In this document: positions 17,642-27,415 of the stretch, one piece after another | Layout: the number at the start of each line of letters is the position of its first letter | Numbering within the stretch: position 1 is the first letter of the stretch | Origin: Candidatus Zhuqueibacterota bacterium | GTDB taxonomy: Bacteria; Zhuqueibacterota; Zhuqueibacteria; Thermofontimicrobiales; Thiofontviventaceae | Assembly (NCBI GenBank): GCA_016926625.1 | Contig: JAFGOE010000030.1 | Coordinates: forward strand, 1 to 64,000 | DNA: 64,000 nucleotides | Reading direction: 5' to 3' | Position numbers and translations under genes: made by a program | Notes under the pieces: generated by a model | Told to the model about the DNA's origin: nothing | Seen by the model: only the letters and a program-made list of their open reading frames with translations | Databases searched by the model: none

Positions 17642-17883
17642 TCTTTGTACCTCCAATTTCTAAAGATCTCAGTAATTAATAAATGCTAATCAACGATGCG
17701 AATGAGATTGTAGAATTAAGCTTAAAGTAACTGTCACATCGAATAAACAATTTTACCTTAATTATATACAAATTTGAAGCCAGAATTTCATAATTCATCT
17801 TTCCTTAGTTTAATGACAAGTAAAACATCTCATAACATTTTGAATAATAGTTAAATAGAAAATGATTAAAAATACAAATAAAA
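17642..17883 (-). other. Intergenic region upstream of the transglycosylase-ftsZ operon
   Basis: This 242-nt AT-rich gap holds a TATAAT on the minus strand (ATTATA at 17761-17766) that could be the operon -10, without a convincing -35. No terminator is visible after parA, so some read-through from parA is possible. Confidence 0.4.
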
Positions 17884-18708
17884 TTAATTAGCCATTCTAC
17901 TGACGTCGCTGAGATGCTTATTTGTGGCCAACTTTGATGCAATTGTTCCATTCTGACTCAAAAATTCACGAGCCAAATCGAGATAACTCGTGGACCCTTT
18001 CGCCGATTTGTCGATGTAGTAAGCGGGTTTGCCATAATACGGGACTTCGGCTAAACGGATATTACGAGGTATCATTGTTTCGTACACAAGTTCTTTCAAG
18101 GTTTGCCTGACCTTAGTCACGACTCGCTTTGAAAGGTTATTTCTTAGATCCACCATGGTCAAAAGAAATCCGCGATACGATAAATCAGGGTTGTAGTTCG
18201 TCTTGATAATCTTTATCTCTTTGAGCAGCGAACCCAGCGCCTTTAATGCATAGAATTCGCATTGAATGGGTACGAGCACGGAATCCGAGGCGATCAATGC
18301 GTGAGACGTTATATTATTCAATGTCGGTGGATTATCGATAAAGATAAAATCGTAGTGCGATTTCAATCCGGACAATATTTTTTTAAGTTTCGCCTCATTC
18401 AACGGGGCGATGAAGCAATCATGTTCTCTGTCGCCTATCTCGTTCACATAGGGTATGAAGTCGAAATTATCGATCGGTGTCTTATGAATCAGATCCATGA
18501 TGTCTTTCGATTCGAAGATTGCCTCATCGATACTTCCTTTGATATCGTATTTGGCATATCCAAAACTAGCGCTGATATGACCCTGCGGATCAAGATCGAT
18601 CAATAATATCTTCTGATTTAATAGAGCAAGGCTGGCAGATAAATTAACCGCTGTTGTGGTTTTCCCGACTCCCCCTTTTTGACTCAAGATAGTAACAATT
18701 TCACCCAT
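17884..18708 (-). CDS. ParA/Soj-family ATPase (orphan)
   Basis: This 274-aa deviant-Walker ATPase has the P-loop SQKGGVGKTT (about residues 9-18), the ParA signature lysine within KGG, switch I IDLDPQGHIS, and FIFIDNPP as Walker B. ATP-dependent dimers of this family bind DNA non-specifically and position chromosomes, plasmids, chemoreceptor arrays or pili. No parB or parS-like site is adjacent, so this is more likely a cargo-positioning or cell-polarity ParA than the chromosomal Soj. AAAGGA precedes the ATG. It follows the single-domain response regulator by 48 nt in the same direction, behind the sigma-54 promoter at 19354. Confidence 0.9.
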   Translation of the reverse strand: MGEIVTILSQKGGVGKTTTAVNLSASLALLNQKILLIDLDPQGHISASFGYAKYDIKGSIDEAIFESKDIMDLIHKTPIDNFDFIPYVNEIGDREHDCFIAPLNEAKLKKILSGLKSHYDFIFIDNPPTLNNITSHALIASDSVLVPIQCEFYALKALGSLLKEIKIIKTNYNPDLSYRGFLLTMVDLRNNLSKRVVTKVRQTLKELVYETMIPRNIRLAEVPYYGKPAYYIDKSAKGSTSYLDLAREFLSQNGTIASKLATNKHLSDVSRMAN

Positions 18709-18756
18709 ACTTATTCCTTTCTTCGCAATACATCATCATCAAAACTTCATTTCGTT

Positions 18757-19200
18757 CTACCTGGCATTCGAACATACCGTGTGCGAATGTACAGGTAAGA
18801 TCTCATCCTCATGTGCATCATCATCGTCAAAGACCATACGTTTCAAATCATGGATGTCAAACGGTTTTTCAATATATCGAAGATCTGCTGTTTTACTAAG
18901 TTTATGTTTTAGCTCGCGTTCGATTTCAGGCGTGCCATAGGCGGTCATCAAAATGACCGAGATCTTCAGTTTTTTGCTGATGATCTCATCGAGCAATTCG
19001 AGCCCGCTTATGCCCGGCATGCGGATATCGGAAATAACCAAATCGAATTTGGTCGTTTTCAATAACTGCAACGCTTCATCACCACGATTCACACATTGAA
19101 CTTCGATTAAATCATCGGATCTCTTCAGGCTTTTCGAAATACTCCAGCTTAAGTCTTCTTCATCATCCGCAATCAAAATTTTATTGTAACGAGTCTTCAT
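18757..19200 (-). CDS. Single-domain response regulator
   Basis: This 147-aa receiver has all phosphorylation residues: the acidic pocket ADDEED (residues 11-16), phospho-acceptor Asp58 in ISDIRMPG, Thr86 in LMTAYG and Lys112 in IEKPFD. After the receiver only a short Asp/His-rich tail remains, with no output domain, so signalling must go through protein contact. GGAGAT lies 8 nt before the ATG. It is the first gene after the sigma-54 promoter, followed by parA. The Hpt-like domains of the nearby FtsZ operon are plausible docking partners (inference). Confidence 0.92.
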   Translation of the reverse strand: MKTRYNKILIADDEEDLSWSISKSLKRSDDLIEVQCVNRGDEALQLLKTTKFDLVISDIRMPGISGLELLDEIISKKLKISVILMTAYGTPEIERELKHKLSKTADLRYIEKPFDIHDLKRMVFDDDDAHEDEILPVHSHTVCSNAR

Positions 19201-19353
19201 CTGGTTTCATCTCCGGCGTTTCTTAGCCCACTATCCTTTGCTATCAATGATCATTTACAATTTTGTAATCCGTACATAAAAACATAATCTAATTAAAAAC
19301 AATATGATACAAATAAACAAATTTGTACATTGACCGTTTTCATCATTATATTA

Positions 19354-19369
19354 AGCAAAGAATGTGCCA
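19354..19369 (-). promoter_or_regulatory. Sigma-54 promoter of response regulator-parA
   Basis: On the minus strand TGGCAC-ATTCT-TTGCT matches the -24/-12 consensus (TGGCAC-N5-TTGCW) with exact spacing. The predicted start is near 19343, leaving a leader of about 140 nt. It lies just downstream of the gene for an NtrC-type activator. Confidence 0.75.
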
Positions 19370-19417
19370 CAGACTAAATAATATTTTAACTATATTAATT
19401 TATATAGGTTTGTAAAA

Positions 19418-19464
19418 ATTAATCGATTATATTATTTAAAATCAAATAATTATAATCGATTAAT
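19418..19464. promoter_or_regulatory. Twin-palindrome enhancer candidate for the sigma-54 promoter
   Basis: ATTAATCGATTATA and TATAATCGATTAAT form a perfect 14-bp inverted repeat around a 19-nt spacer. Each arm contains the self-palindrome TAATCGATTA. The two centres are 33 bp apart (about three helical turns), roughly 80 and 115 bp upstream of the predicted sigma-54 start. That is the usual place for activator dimers. It could alternatively be a weak AT-stem terminator of the ntrC-like operon, because T5 follows on minus. Confidence 0.55.
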
Positions 19465-19548
19465 AAGAGGGGGTTCTGAAAATTAACAATTTGTAATATT
19501 AGCAGCTGAACGATTCGGGCTATATCGAATGGTCAATTTTCGATCAAA

Positions 19549-20955
19549 TTATCCTATTTCGTACTGCTTTAATTTCTCTCTGAGAGTGGAGCGCGATATG
19601 TTCAGGATACGCGCCGTTTTGGATTTATTTCCGTTGTATTTCTCTAAAATATTGAGGATATGCTGTTTTTCCATCTCCTGCAACGACTGTTCTTCGGGCA
19701 TCACCTTTGGCAGCGGGGGAGGTGCCGTGGGGGTGTAATCCACCGCGGTTTTCTCTGCAGTCGTGGTGAACGATGCGGGGGATCTCATGCTCAGTTCACC
19801 CGGTAGATGATTTGCCTCGATGATCTCGCCGCGACAGAGAATACAGGCTCGTTCCAGGACATTACGCAGCTCACGAATATTGCCGGGCCAGCTGTAATGG
19901 GTCAATATGTCCATGGCTTCCGGCGAAATATCCTGGATATTCTTGTTAAAATCGGAGTTATTTCTGGATATGAAGTATTTAGCCAGTATGATGATGTCGC
20001 TGGTTCTCTCCCGCAGCGGTGGTACCACGATTTCCATGACATCGAGTCGATAAAAGAGATCTTCCCTGAAGATACCTTTTCTTATGCATTCCTGGATATC
20101 CTGGTTAGTCGCCGCGATTACCCTGACGTCGATCTCGATATCATTTGTACCGCCGACACGGCGGACTGAGTGCGTCTCCAGTACACGCAGCAATTTAGGC
20201 TGCAGGAACATGCTCATGCTGGAAATTTCATCGAGAAAGATCGTTCCGGTGTGTGACAGTTCGAACAATCCCTTTTTCAGGGTTTTGGCGTCGGTAAAGG
20301 CGCCTTTTTCATGTCCGAACAATTCGCTTTCAGCCAAATTTTCGGTAAGGGCTGTGCAATTGATGCTAATAAGCGGCTTATCGGAGCGGTCACTCCAGTT
20401 ATGAATCGCTTTGGCAACCAGTTCTTTGCCAGTTCCCGTTTCCCCCTTGATCAACACCGACGTTCTGGGAGTGGCTGCCACGAGTTTAATATGGTTAATG
20501 ACCTCCATGATCTTGGGGTGATTACCGATAAACGGATCGTCCTTGCGTCGTTCCGATTCGAGCATCTGCAGAGAAGCCTGACGTTTGAGCGTCAGCGTCT
20601 CCAGAGACTTTTTCACGACCATTCTCAGCTCTTCGATCTCAATCGGTTTCATGAGGTAGTCGTACGCACCAGCCTTCATCGCCTGGACAGCCGATTCGAT
20701 GGTACCGTGGGCTGTAATCATGATGACCAGCAGATCGGGATCGATCTCCATGGCTTCTCGCAGAACCTGCATACCGTCCTTGCGCGGCAACCGGTGATCG
20801 AGCAGCATCAGGTCGAAAATTTGTTTTTTTAGCAGCTCGAGCGCCTTTTCACCATCGTAAGCGGTTTCCACCCGATGCCCTACCTTACGCAAATTAATTG
20901 CCAGCGGTTCACAGATGTCCTTTTCGTCATCTACAACTAGTATATTCGCTCCCAT
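19549..20955 (-). CDS. NtrC-family sigma-54 response regulator
   Basis: This 468-aa protein has three domains. The receiver (1-120) has Asp in LMLLDHRLPRKDG and Lys in YLMKPIE. The AAA+ sigma-54 activation domain (about 140-385) has Walker A GETGTGKE, Walker B GTIFLDEI and R-finger region. A C-terminal Fis-type helix-turn-helix is NKSKTARILNISRSTLREKL. The sigma-54 contact loop reads GAFTDA instead of GAFTGA, a known tolerated variant. GAGGAG lies upstream of the ATG. It starts 6 nt after the upstream histidine kinase stop, so the two form an obvious pair. Targets probably include the 19354 promoter and perhaps the sites at 27400 and 55006. Confidence 0.94.
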   Translation of the reverse strand: MGANILVVDDEKDICEPLAINLRKVGHRVETAYDGEKALELLKKQIFDLMLLDHRLPRKDGMQVLREAMEIDPDLLVIMITAHGTIESAVQAMKAGAYDYLMKPIEIEELRMVVKKSLETLTLKRQASLQMLESERRKDDPFIGNHPKIMEVINHIKLVAATPRTSVLIKGETGTGKELVAKAIHNWSDRSDKPLISINCTALTENLAESELFGHEKGAFTDAKTLKKGLFELSHTGTIFLDEISSMSMFLQPKLLRVLETHSVRRVGGTNDIEIDVRVIAATNQDIQECIRKGIFREDLFYRLDVMEIVVPPLRERTSDIIILAKYFISRNNSDFNKNIQDISPEAMDILTHYSWPGNIRELRNVLERACILCRGEIIEANHLPGELSMRSPASFTTTAEKTAVDYTPTAPPPLPKVMPEEQSLQEMEKQHILNILEKYNGNKSKTARILNISRSTLREKLKQYEIG

Positions 20956-20961
20956 ATAGGG

Positions 20962-22998
20962 TTACTCCTCTGTAGGTAATAAGATTGTAAAGGTCGTACC
21001 TTTTCCTGATTCGCTTTCGACACTGATGTCACCCTTATGATCTTCCACGATGCGATAGACGATAGACAGGCCGAGTCCTGTGCCGGTCGCCTTCGTCGTA
21101 AAAAACGGATCGAATATGCGGTTGACTGCCTCCTGGTCAATGCCCTTTCCATTGTCGATCACCTTGACTCGAATATATTCTGATTTTTTGGTGACGGCGA
21201 AGCGGGCGTTCCGTCTGTCCTTAGGCTGAAGTTGTGTCTCTATCGGAGCGGCTTCAACGATCAATTTCCCGCCACTTTCCATGGCTTCGATGGCATTGAT
21301 GAATAGATTGATGAATATCTGTTGAATTTGATGAAAATCCACAAACACCGAAGGCAGCGATTCACTCAGCTTGGTTTCGAACTCGATACCGCTCTTCTTG
21401 ATGCGATCTTCGATCAAAATTAATACTTCCTTTATTATAGTCTCTAATTGATACTTTTTCAGGTTCGGTTCACGCGGTTTTGCATAGGAGAACAATGTCC
21501 GCAGCAGTTCATCCAGCCGGTTAACCTGAGCGATGATTCGACCCAGATATTCTCGTCTGGTATCGTTTACCTCAAAATCTTCCTCTAGCGTTTGGGCGAT
21601 GATCTTGATCCCGGCGATCGGATTTCGCACCTCGTGCGCCAGTCCCGATGCAAGAACGCCCAGCGAGGCGAGTCGGTCCATACGTAACACCTCGGACTGC
21701 ATCTGCTTGATCTGGGAGATGTCACGAAATGAGATGATATGTCCGACTTTCAGCCCATAATTATCGATGCGCGGAGTGAGCGTGTAACCGATGGTGACCT
21801 TGCTCCCGTTTTTGCGCGTGGTCTCTAATTCTCTTCTGATGTTGGAATGATCGGGTGGAATGATTTCTGGTACTAATCGTTTGCTCTCTTCCTTGGGTAT
21901 CACGTCATCGATATTCTTGCCGATCACTTCTTCCGACTTATAACCGAGTACATCTTCGGCACCGCTGTTGAAAGATGTGATCTTCCGATCGAGATCCAGG
22001 GTAATGAGTCCCGCATAAATGCTTTGAATAATGCTTTCGTTGAAATTTTTTAACTCGATGTTCTCCTGTTCCAATTCCTTGCGCTGTGTAATATCCCTGG
22101 CGATGCCCACCAGTCCCACCACCTCAGCTCTTTCGAAAATAGGATTGATATTCATGGATAAAAACAGCGGAAAGCCGTTTTGGCAGATGATACGGCACTC
22201 GAAGATTCGTGCCTTACCCTGAATTGCCTTCTGGAAATTAATACGGGCGTCGACCCTGTCTTCGGGTGCGACCAGATCGAAGAAACTTCGGCCCATCCAG
22301 TCCTCGCGTGAGAAACCGGTCAGCGTCGTCAGCCTGCGATTCAGAATCATGAAATCACCCTTTAAATTTAGGGTGAAAATGATGTCGTTTGCGTTCTCGA
22401 TCAGATCCTGATATTTATACTCGCTTCGCTTGATTTTTTGTTCGAGTTCTTTATTCTTTTTCTTGACCTGATTCAGGATGAACACGTTGTCGATGACATT
22501 AATGAGCTCGCGATGACCGAACGGTTTAATCAGAAACGCTGATAAACCCATTTCAAACAGGGAGCCGCGGTCCAATTCGTAATCGTTCTTCGCTGTGAGC
22601 ATGATCACCGGGGTGTCAGAAAGATGGCGGAAACGCTGGTTCGTCACCAGACGTTGAAACACCTCCACACCATCGATCCCGGGCATCATGTAATCGAGCA
22701 AAATAAGGTCGGGTTTATACTTGAGGATAAAATCGATGCCTTCAAGGCCGTCTTTGGCCGACAGGAAATTATAACCAGCAGAGATAATAATCTTTCGGCC
22801 GACTTCTATCATATCGGGATCGTCATCGATCAGCAGGATCATTTTTTTATTGTCTCTATCCGCTGTCGTACTGTTCAGAGATAACGATCTGCCGCTCTTG
22901 TAGATGTGGTCGAAGATGTAATTTTCTATGTCGTGTAGGCTCTTCTCGTTCTTCTGATGAAACTGTTCCCCCTTCCCTTTGTTATCATCTACATTCAT
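20962..22998 (-). CDS. Hybrid-input sensor histidine kinase (REC-PAS-PAS-HisKA-HATPase)
   Basis: This 678-aa cytoplasmic kinase has no membrane segment. Its N-terminal receiver (about 50-170) has the phospho-Asp in LILLDYMMPG. Two PAS domains follow (about 195-310 and 320-435; DIIFTLNLKGDFM and AGLITLDLDRKI). The HisKA motif is GLAHEVRNPIAG, and the HATPase domain has DNGKGI and GTGLGLSI. The input receiver suggests that another kinase feeds it, making a relay. It directly precedes the NtrC-type gene (6 nt) and follows the membrane kinase (33 nt). It probably phosphorylates that regulator. Confidence 0.94.
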   Translation of the reverse strand: MNVDDNKGKGEQFHQKNEKSLHDIENYIFDHIYKSGRSLSLNSTTADRDNKKMILLIDDDPDMIEVGRKIIISAGYNFLSAKDGLEGIDFILKYKPDLILLDYMMPGIDGVEVFQRLVTNQRFRHLSDTPVIMLTAKNDYELDRGSLFEMGLSAFLIKPFGHRELINVIDNVFILNQVKKKNKELEQKIKRSEYKYQDLIENANDIIFTLNLKGDFMILNRRLTTLTGFSREDWMGRSFFDLVAPEDRVDARINFQKAIQGKARIFECRIICQNGFPLFLSMNINPIFERAEVVGLVGIARDITQRKELEQENIELKNFNESIIQSIYAGLITLDLDRKITSFNSGAEDVLGYKSEEVIGKNIDDVIPKEESKRLVPEIIPPDHSNIRRELETTRKNGSKVTIGYTLTPRIDNYGLKVGHIISFRDISQIKQMQSEVLRMDRLASLGVLASGLAHEVRNPIAGIKIIAQTLEEDFEVNDTRREYLGRIIAQVNRLDELLRTLFSYAKPREPNLKKYQLETIIKEVLILIEDRIKKSGIEFETKLSESLPSVFVDFHQIQQIFINLFINAIEAMESGGKLIVEAAPIETQLQPKDRRNARFAVTKKSEYIRVKVIDNGKGIDQEAVNRIFDPFFTTKATGTGLGLSIVYRIVEDHKGDISVESESGKGTTFTILLPTEE

Positions 22999-23031
22999 AC
23001 TCGCTCAAATTTGTTCATAATATTTCATCTA

Positions 23032-24519
23032 TTACATAGCCAATTCGTTTTCCACTTCGTAAAGATCACTCGGTTGTTCCGAGCCGTCCCAGACCGGGAG
23101 GGAGAAATAAAACGTGGATCCTTTGCCCAGCTCGCTCTCGACCCAGATCGACCCGTAATGCAGTTCCACAATCTCTTTTGCCAGCGATAGCCCCAACCCT
23201 GAACCCTCGATGTCTCTGACTTCCTCATTGTCTGTGACACGATAAAATTTATTGAAAATGTGGGGTAACGCTTCATCTGATATTCCGTAACCCTGGTCTT
23301 TAACCGCAACGATCAGTTCATCTCCCTCTTGCTTGAGTGAGATATCAATCTTTCTCTTTTCGGGACTGTATTTTACGGCGTTTGAAAAGAGATTGAGCAC
23401 GACCTCCTCGATCATGCCCTTATCCACATTGACCAACGGAAGACCGGTTGGTACGTCCAGTTCCACTTTAATCTTTTTCTTATCGGCCTGCGCTTTGTTG
23501 TACTCAAGAATATTGGACACGAGGATTCCCAGATCCAGAGGTATCTTGTTGACCTGGCTCTTGCCCGATTCGATCCGGGAGATGTCCAAAAATTTATTGA
23601 TCAGATTGCTGAGACGGTTCGATTCTTTGAGGATGATCTCAGCGTACTCATTCGATTGTTCTTTGTCAAGGTCCGGATCAAGAAGCAGTTCGCTGAAGCC
23701 GGCGATCGATGTCAACGGCGATCGAAGCTCGTGGGCTACCATGGATACGAGTTCGGTCTTCATGCGGTCGATCTCTTTTTCGCGAGTCACATCTCTGAAC
23801 ACTGTCACGATACCGATCGACGCATCTTCGTTGCTGATGACCAGAGCGGATTTGGCCTGCAAGATCAGTTTCTTACGATGGACGCGGGGGATCACACTGA
23901 TCTCGACCGCATTATCATGGTCGACATTCTCATCCCCGGCCATGGCGATCAGATCCAGTAATTCCTTTCTGTCGATAAACCGATCGATCGGTTGGTTCAT
24001 CGCCTCGTTCTCTTCGATGTCGAATAATTTTTCAGCCACGGAATTGATGATGACGATCTTGTTATCCGGATCAGTCACGATAACGCCATCGGCGATGTTC
24101 TTGATGATCGTCTTTGTCTTGTTCTTTTCGGTAATGATCTCGTTCAGGTTCATCTCGTTGAGCCGGCGCAGCTCCGTGGTCATGTAGTTGAATAACTTGG
24201 CGACCTGGCCGACCTCATCGTCGCTGTTGACGTATATTTTGTGAGAGAAATTACCCCGGGCGATTTCAGTCGCACTCTTTTTCAGCTGTTTCAAAGGATT
24301 ACGTAGTCTCTTGGCCAGATAGTAAGCTGCACCCAGCGATAGACCGACGGTAAGCAGAAAAATGATATAGATAAACAATGCCGAAGCGCGTATTTCATCG
24401 TGATTAAGAAAACGTAAGAAATAGATTCCCCAGATGATGAGAGGCAGCATGGACACAAACAGGAAGATGCCAAAGAGACTGTGAAATAACGTTTTTACCT
24501 TTACTAATTTAAATTTCAT
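23032..24519 (-). CDS. Membrane sensor histidine kinase (HAMP-PAS)
   Basis: This 495-aa kinase has two N-terminal transmembrane helices (about residues 11-36 and 43-65) with almost no periplasmic loop. HAMP (RLRNPLKQLKKSATEIARG), one PAS (NIADGVIVTDPDNKIV), HisKA (MVAHELRSPLTSIAGF) and HATPase (GYGISDE, GSGLGLSLAKEIV) follow. The tiny extracytoplasmic loop suggests it senses membrane state or a cytosolic cue through PAS. It starts 4 nt after the diguanylate cyclase stop and is 33 nt upstream of the hybrid-input kinase. The intact His and ATP lid indicate activity. Confidence 0.94.
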   Translation of the reverse strand: MKFKLVKVKTLFHSLFGIFLFVSMLPLIIWGIYFLRFLNHDEIRASALFIYIIFLLTVGLSLGAAYYLAKRLRNPLKQLKKSATEIARGNFSHKIYVNSDDEVGQVAKLFNYMTTELRRLNEMNLNEIITEKNKTKTIIKNIADGVIVTDPDNKIVIINSVAEKLFDIEENEAMNQPIDRFIDRKELLDLIAMAGDENVDHDNAVEISVIPRVHRKKLILQAKSALVISNEDASIGIVTVFRDVTREKEIDRMKTELVSMVAHELRSPLTSIAGFSELLLDPDLDKEQSNEYAEIILKESNRLSNLINKFLDISRIESGKSQVNKIPLDLGILVSNILEYNKAQADKKKIKVELDVPTGLPLVNVDKGMIEEVVLNLFSNAVKYSPEKRKIDISLKQEGDELIVAVKDQGYGISDEALPHIFNKFYRVTDNEEVRDIEGSGLGLSLAKEIVELHYGSIWVESELGKGSTFYFSLPVWDGSEQPSDLYEVENELAM

Positions 24520-24523
24520 GATA

Positions 24524-25474
24524 TTATTCCAATACGACTCGATTTCTTCCTTGTTCTTTTGCTTTATACAACCGGTTATCGGCGATCTTGATCAGCGCAT
24601 CAGGATCGTCGGTATCATCCGGAAACGTAGCGACTCCTGCACTGATCGTCAATTTACCGTTCGGCTGTGTTTCTTGATGGAGGAATGGGTAGTCCTCCAC
24701 TATTTTTTTGATCTTATTTGCGACGATCGATGCGGATTCTTTATTCGTCTCCACGAGGACGATGGCGAACTCCTCGCCGCCATAGCGGGCCGCGATATCG
24801 ATCTTACGGATGTTCGTATATAATAATTTTGCTATCGTCTTCAGCACTTTGTCGCCAGCCGGATGTCCGTGCGTATCATTAAAATTCTTAAAAAAATCGA
24901 TGTCCAGCATGATCACCGACACGCTCAGATTATGCCGTTTGGCGCGGGTCAATTCCCTGTACAACTGTTCGTTGAAGTAACGGTAGTTGTAAAGGTCGGT
25001 CAAACCATCCGTTATGGCAAGCTGATACAGTTTCCTCTGTGTTGCTTCCAGTTCTTTTATTTTTAATTCGAGTTCATCATGCAGATGTTTGATACGCAGC
25101 AGCGACTTGACCCGAGCTAATAGTTCAAGTTTGTTAAATGGCTTGCTGATGAAGTCATCAGCGCCGGCCTCTATACCTTTGATCTTGTTTTCGATCTCGT
25201 TTAGTGCTGTGACGAGGATCACCGGGATAAATCGTGTCTCTTCGTTATTTTTCAACTCGCGACAAACTTCAAAACCGTTCATCTTCGGCATCATTACGTC
25301 GAGCAGAATTAGATCCGGCGATTCGTTCTTTATTTTTTCCAGGGCTTCGACGCCATCTTTTGCCACGATCACATCGTAACCCACGGCATCAAGATAGGCG
25401 TGTTGTAATTTACGATTAAGTGCGATATCGTCGACTATCAGGATCTTTGAATTTTCGACACCATTGTTCATCAT
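24524..25474 (-). CDS. PleD-type diguanylate cyclase (REC-GGDEF)
   Basis: This 316-aa protein has a receiver (about 1-125; LILLDVMMPKMNG, ISKPFN) joined by a coiled linker to a GGDEF domain with active-site RYGGEEF. An inhibitory I-site RKID lies five residues before GGEEF. It makes cyclic di-GMP from two GTP when phosphorylated, with product feedback inhibition. Cyclic di-GMP commonly controls pili, adhesion and division. GGGAG precedes the ATG. It is the first gene of the operon that continues into both histidine kinases and the NtrC-type regulator. Confidence 0.95.
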   Translation of the reverse strand: MMNNGVENSKILIVDDIALNRKLQHAYLDAVGYDVIVAKDGVEALEKIKNESPDLILLDVMMPKMNGFEVCRELKNNEETRFIPVILVTALNEIENKIKGIEAGADDFISKPFNKLELLARVKSLLRIKHLHDELELKIKELEATQRKLYQLAITDGLTDLYNYRYFNEQLYRELTRAKRHNLSVSVIMLDIDFFKNFNDTHGHPAGDKVLKTIAKLLYTNIRKIDIAARYGGEEFAIVLVETNKESASIVANKIKKIVEDYPFLHQETQPNGKLTISAGVATFPDDTDDPDALIKIADNRLYKAKEQGRNRVVLE

Positions 25475-25549
25475 GAGGACTCCCTGAGTTGTAGTTTGGT
25501 AGATGAAGGAATGCTATCGTTTCGTTTTCAGAGAACAATACGATAGCTA

Positions 25550-26998
25550 TCACGCATCAAAGTTGAAACGTACGTTCGGCTGTTTTATGGCTTTCACCTC
25601 GTCCAATCGTCCGACCACGGTGTCATGCGGTGCGCTCTTTACGATGTCAGGATTGGAGGCGACTTCCTCTGCGATCTGCAGCATGGCATCGATGAACCGA
25701 TCCAGAGATTCTTTCGATTCAGTCTCCGTAGGTTCAATCATGATCGCTTCTTTGACGATGAGCGGGAAATAGATCGTCGGTGCATGAAAACCCAAATCCA
25801 ATAATCGCTTGGCAATATCCAATGTCTTGACGCCCTGTTCTCGTTGCCGCTCACCCGAGAGGACGAACTCATGCATGCATTTTTTCCTGTAGGGTAGTTC
25901 AAACGACGATTCGAGTTTCGATCTCAGATAATTCGCATTGATGATCGCATTCTCGCTCACACGCCTCAATCCGGCACTACCCAGTAATCGAATGTAACAG
26001 TAGGCCCGCACCATGACACCAAAATTTCCATAGAACGTACTGATTTTCCCTATGGAATGGGGTCGATCGTATTCGAAGGCGTACTTTCCATTATCCTTGC
26101 GTATTAACGGAACCGGCAAAAAATCGGTTAGCTTCGACGATACGCCTACGGGTCCTGCACCAGGCCCGCCACCCCCATGAGGCGTTGAAAACGTCTTATG
26201 CAGGTTAAAATGCAGTACATCAAAACCAATATCACCCGGTCGAACGATCCCGAGCAGTGCATTTAAATTTGCTCCATCCATGTAGGCCAGCGCACCGGCA
26301 TCATGTATTAATTGGATGATCTCCTTAATCTGTGTCTCGAATAGACCCAGGGTATTGGGATTCGTGATCATGATGGCCGCTGTACCGGCGTTCAACTTTC
26401 TCTTCAGATCCTCCAGGTCGATCGTGCCGTTTTCGTTCGATTTTATTTCAACGGACTTGTATCCGGTGAAGGTCACACTGGCAGGGTTGGTGCCATGAGC
26501 AGAATCGGGTATTAAGATATGCTCACGTGCGTCCCCGAGTCGCTCATGGTATGCGCGAATCATCTTTAATCCGGTCAATTCACCATGAGCTCCCGCCGCA
26601 GGCTGTAATGATACCCCTTTCATACCGGAGATCTCGGCTAAGTCGTGCGTCAGTTCATACATGATCTCTAACGCCGACTGAATCATGCTTTCCGGCTGCA
26701 ACGGATGCAATCCCGCCAAACCCGGAAGTCGAGCCATGGTTTCATTCACCTTCGGATTGTATTTCATGGTGCATGAACCCAGCGGATAGAATCCTTTATC
26801 GATGTGATAATTTAAAATGGAAAGAGCTATATAATGTCTAATAACTTCAGACTCAGTCAATTGCGGAATTCTTAATTTATGTTTTCGTTTGTATGGTGAA
26901 GGGATGTATGATTCTAGTATATGATCTTCAGCTTCCAATGCAGGTGTGTAATGAGTGTTGCACTCGTTTTCCGTCCGCTCAAACAGCAGCTTACGCAT
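25550..26998 (-). CDS. gcvPB: Glycine dehydrogenase (decarboxylating) subunit 2
   Basis: This 482-aa protein is the PLP-binding half of the split glycine-cleavage P protein. [33 protein letters not shown], and the PLP lysine in [18 protein letters not shown] are characteristic. It decarboxylates glycine and passes the aminomethyl group to lipoylated GcvH. Split P proteins need GcvPA, but neither gcvPA, gcvH nor gcvT is next to it, so the rest of the system must be encoded elsewhere. It has its own promoter and is monocistronic, and no glycine riboswitch is visible upstream. Confidence 0.95.
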   Translation of the reverse strand: MRKLLFERTENECNTHYTPALEAEDHILESYIPSPYKRKHKLRIPQLTESEVIRHYIALSILNYHIDKGFYPLGSCTMKYNPKVNETMARLPGLAGLHPLQPESMIQSALEIMYELTHDLAEISGMKGVSLQPAAGAHGELTGLKMIRAYHERLGDAREHILIPDSAHGTNPASVTFTGYKSVEIKSNENGTIDLEDLKRKLNAGTAAIMITNPNTLGLFETQIKEIIQLIHDAGALAYMDGANLNALLGIVRPGDIGFDVLHFNLHKTFSTPHGGGGPGAGPVGVSSKLTDFLPVPLIRKDNGKYAFEYDRPHSIGKISTFYGNFGVMVRAYCYIRLLGSAGLRRVSENAIINANYLRSKLESSFELPYRKKCMHEFVLSGERQREQGVKTLDIAKRLLDLGFHAPTIYFPLIVKEAIMIEPTETESKESLDRFIDAMLQIAEEVASNPDIVKSAPHDTVVGRLDEVKAIKQPNVRFNFDA

Positions 26999-27045
26999 AT
27001 CCCTATCCTTGTCTAAGTTATAGTAATCTCAATATCTAGATGAAT

Positions 27046-27074
27046 AAAATACAACATAATTCTCAAATTGTCAA
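27046..27074 (-). promoter_or_regulatory. Promoter of gcvPB
   Basis: On the minus strand TTGACA-17-TATTTT, with the predicted start near 27039, about 40 nt before the ATG. Confidence 0.75.
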
Positions 27075-27207
27075 GTAATTTTTCCCAGCCACAGGTTAAA
27101 CTTGATTAACATTTAATTGCGTTAAACGAGACGAGACGCGGCTTCTGCCGACTGCTCCACACGATCGCAGCGAACTCTGACCCGCGTGCCCGGGTTTTGC
27201 TTCGTTA

Positions 27208-27226
27208 GATCATGTACTGCATGATC
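27208..27226. repeat. Dyad GATCATG-N5-CATGATC
   Basis: A perfect 7-bp dyad in the 475-nt gap between gcvPB and the AgmX-like gene, about 210 bp upstream of the predicted start of the latter. It could be an operator or activator site. The rest of the gap, including a GC-rich patch at 27125-27200, shows nothing I can name. Confidence 0.35.
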
Positions 27227-27399
27227 AGTCAATTGCGTTTTTGAAATTTGATACACCACAATTACGTCTTTGTGTTACACCTTGAAACATGTGCATCATT
27301 TGTGATATAAATAACGCATATTTTATATAGAAAACTGCGAATATAATTTAATAATAAATTTATTTTATTAAAAATAGGCCTTTTATGGTGTTTTACAAC

Positions 27400-27415
27400 T
27401 GGCATAGTTTTTGAA
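27400..27415 (+). promoter_or_regulatory. Sigma-54-like site before the AgmX-like gene
   Basis: TGGCAT-AGTTT-TTGAA has the right geometry and a perfect -24, but GA at -12 instead of GC. The predicted start is near 27426. Confidence 0.4.
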
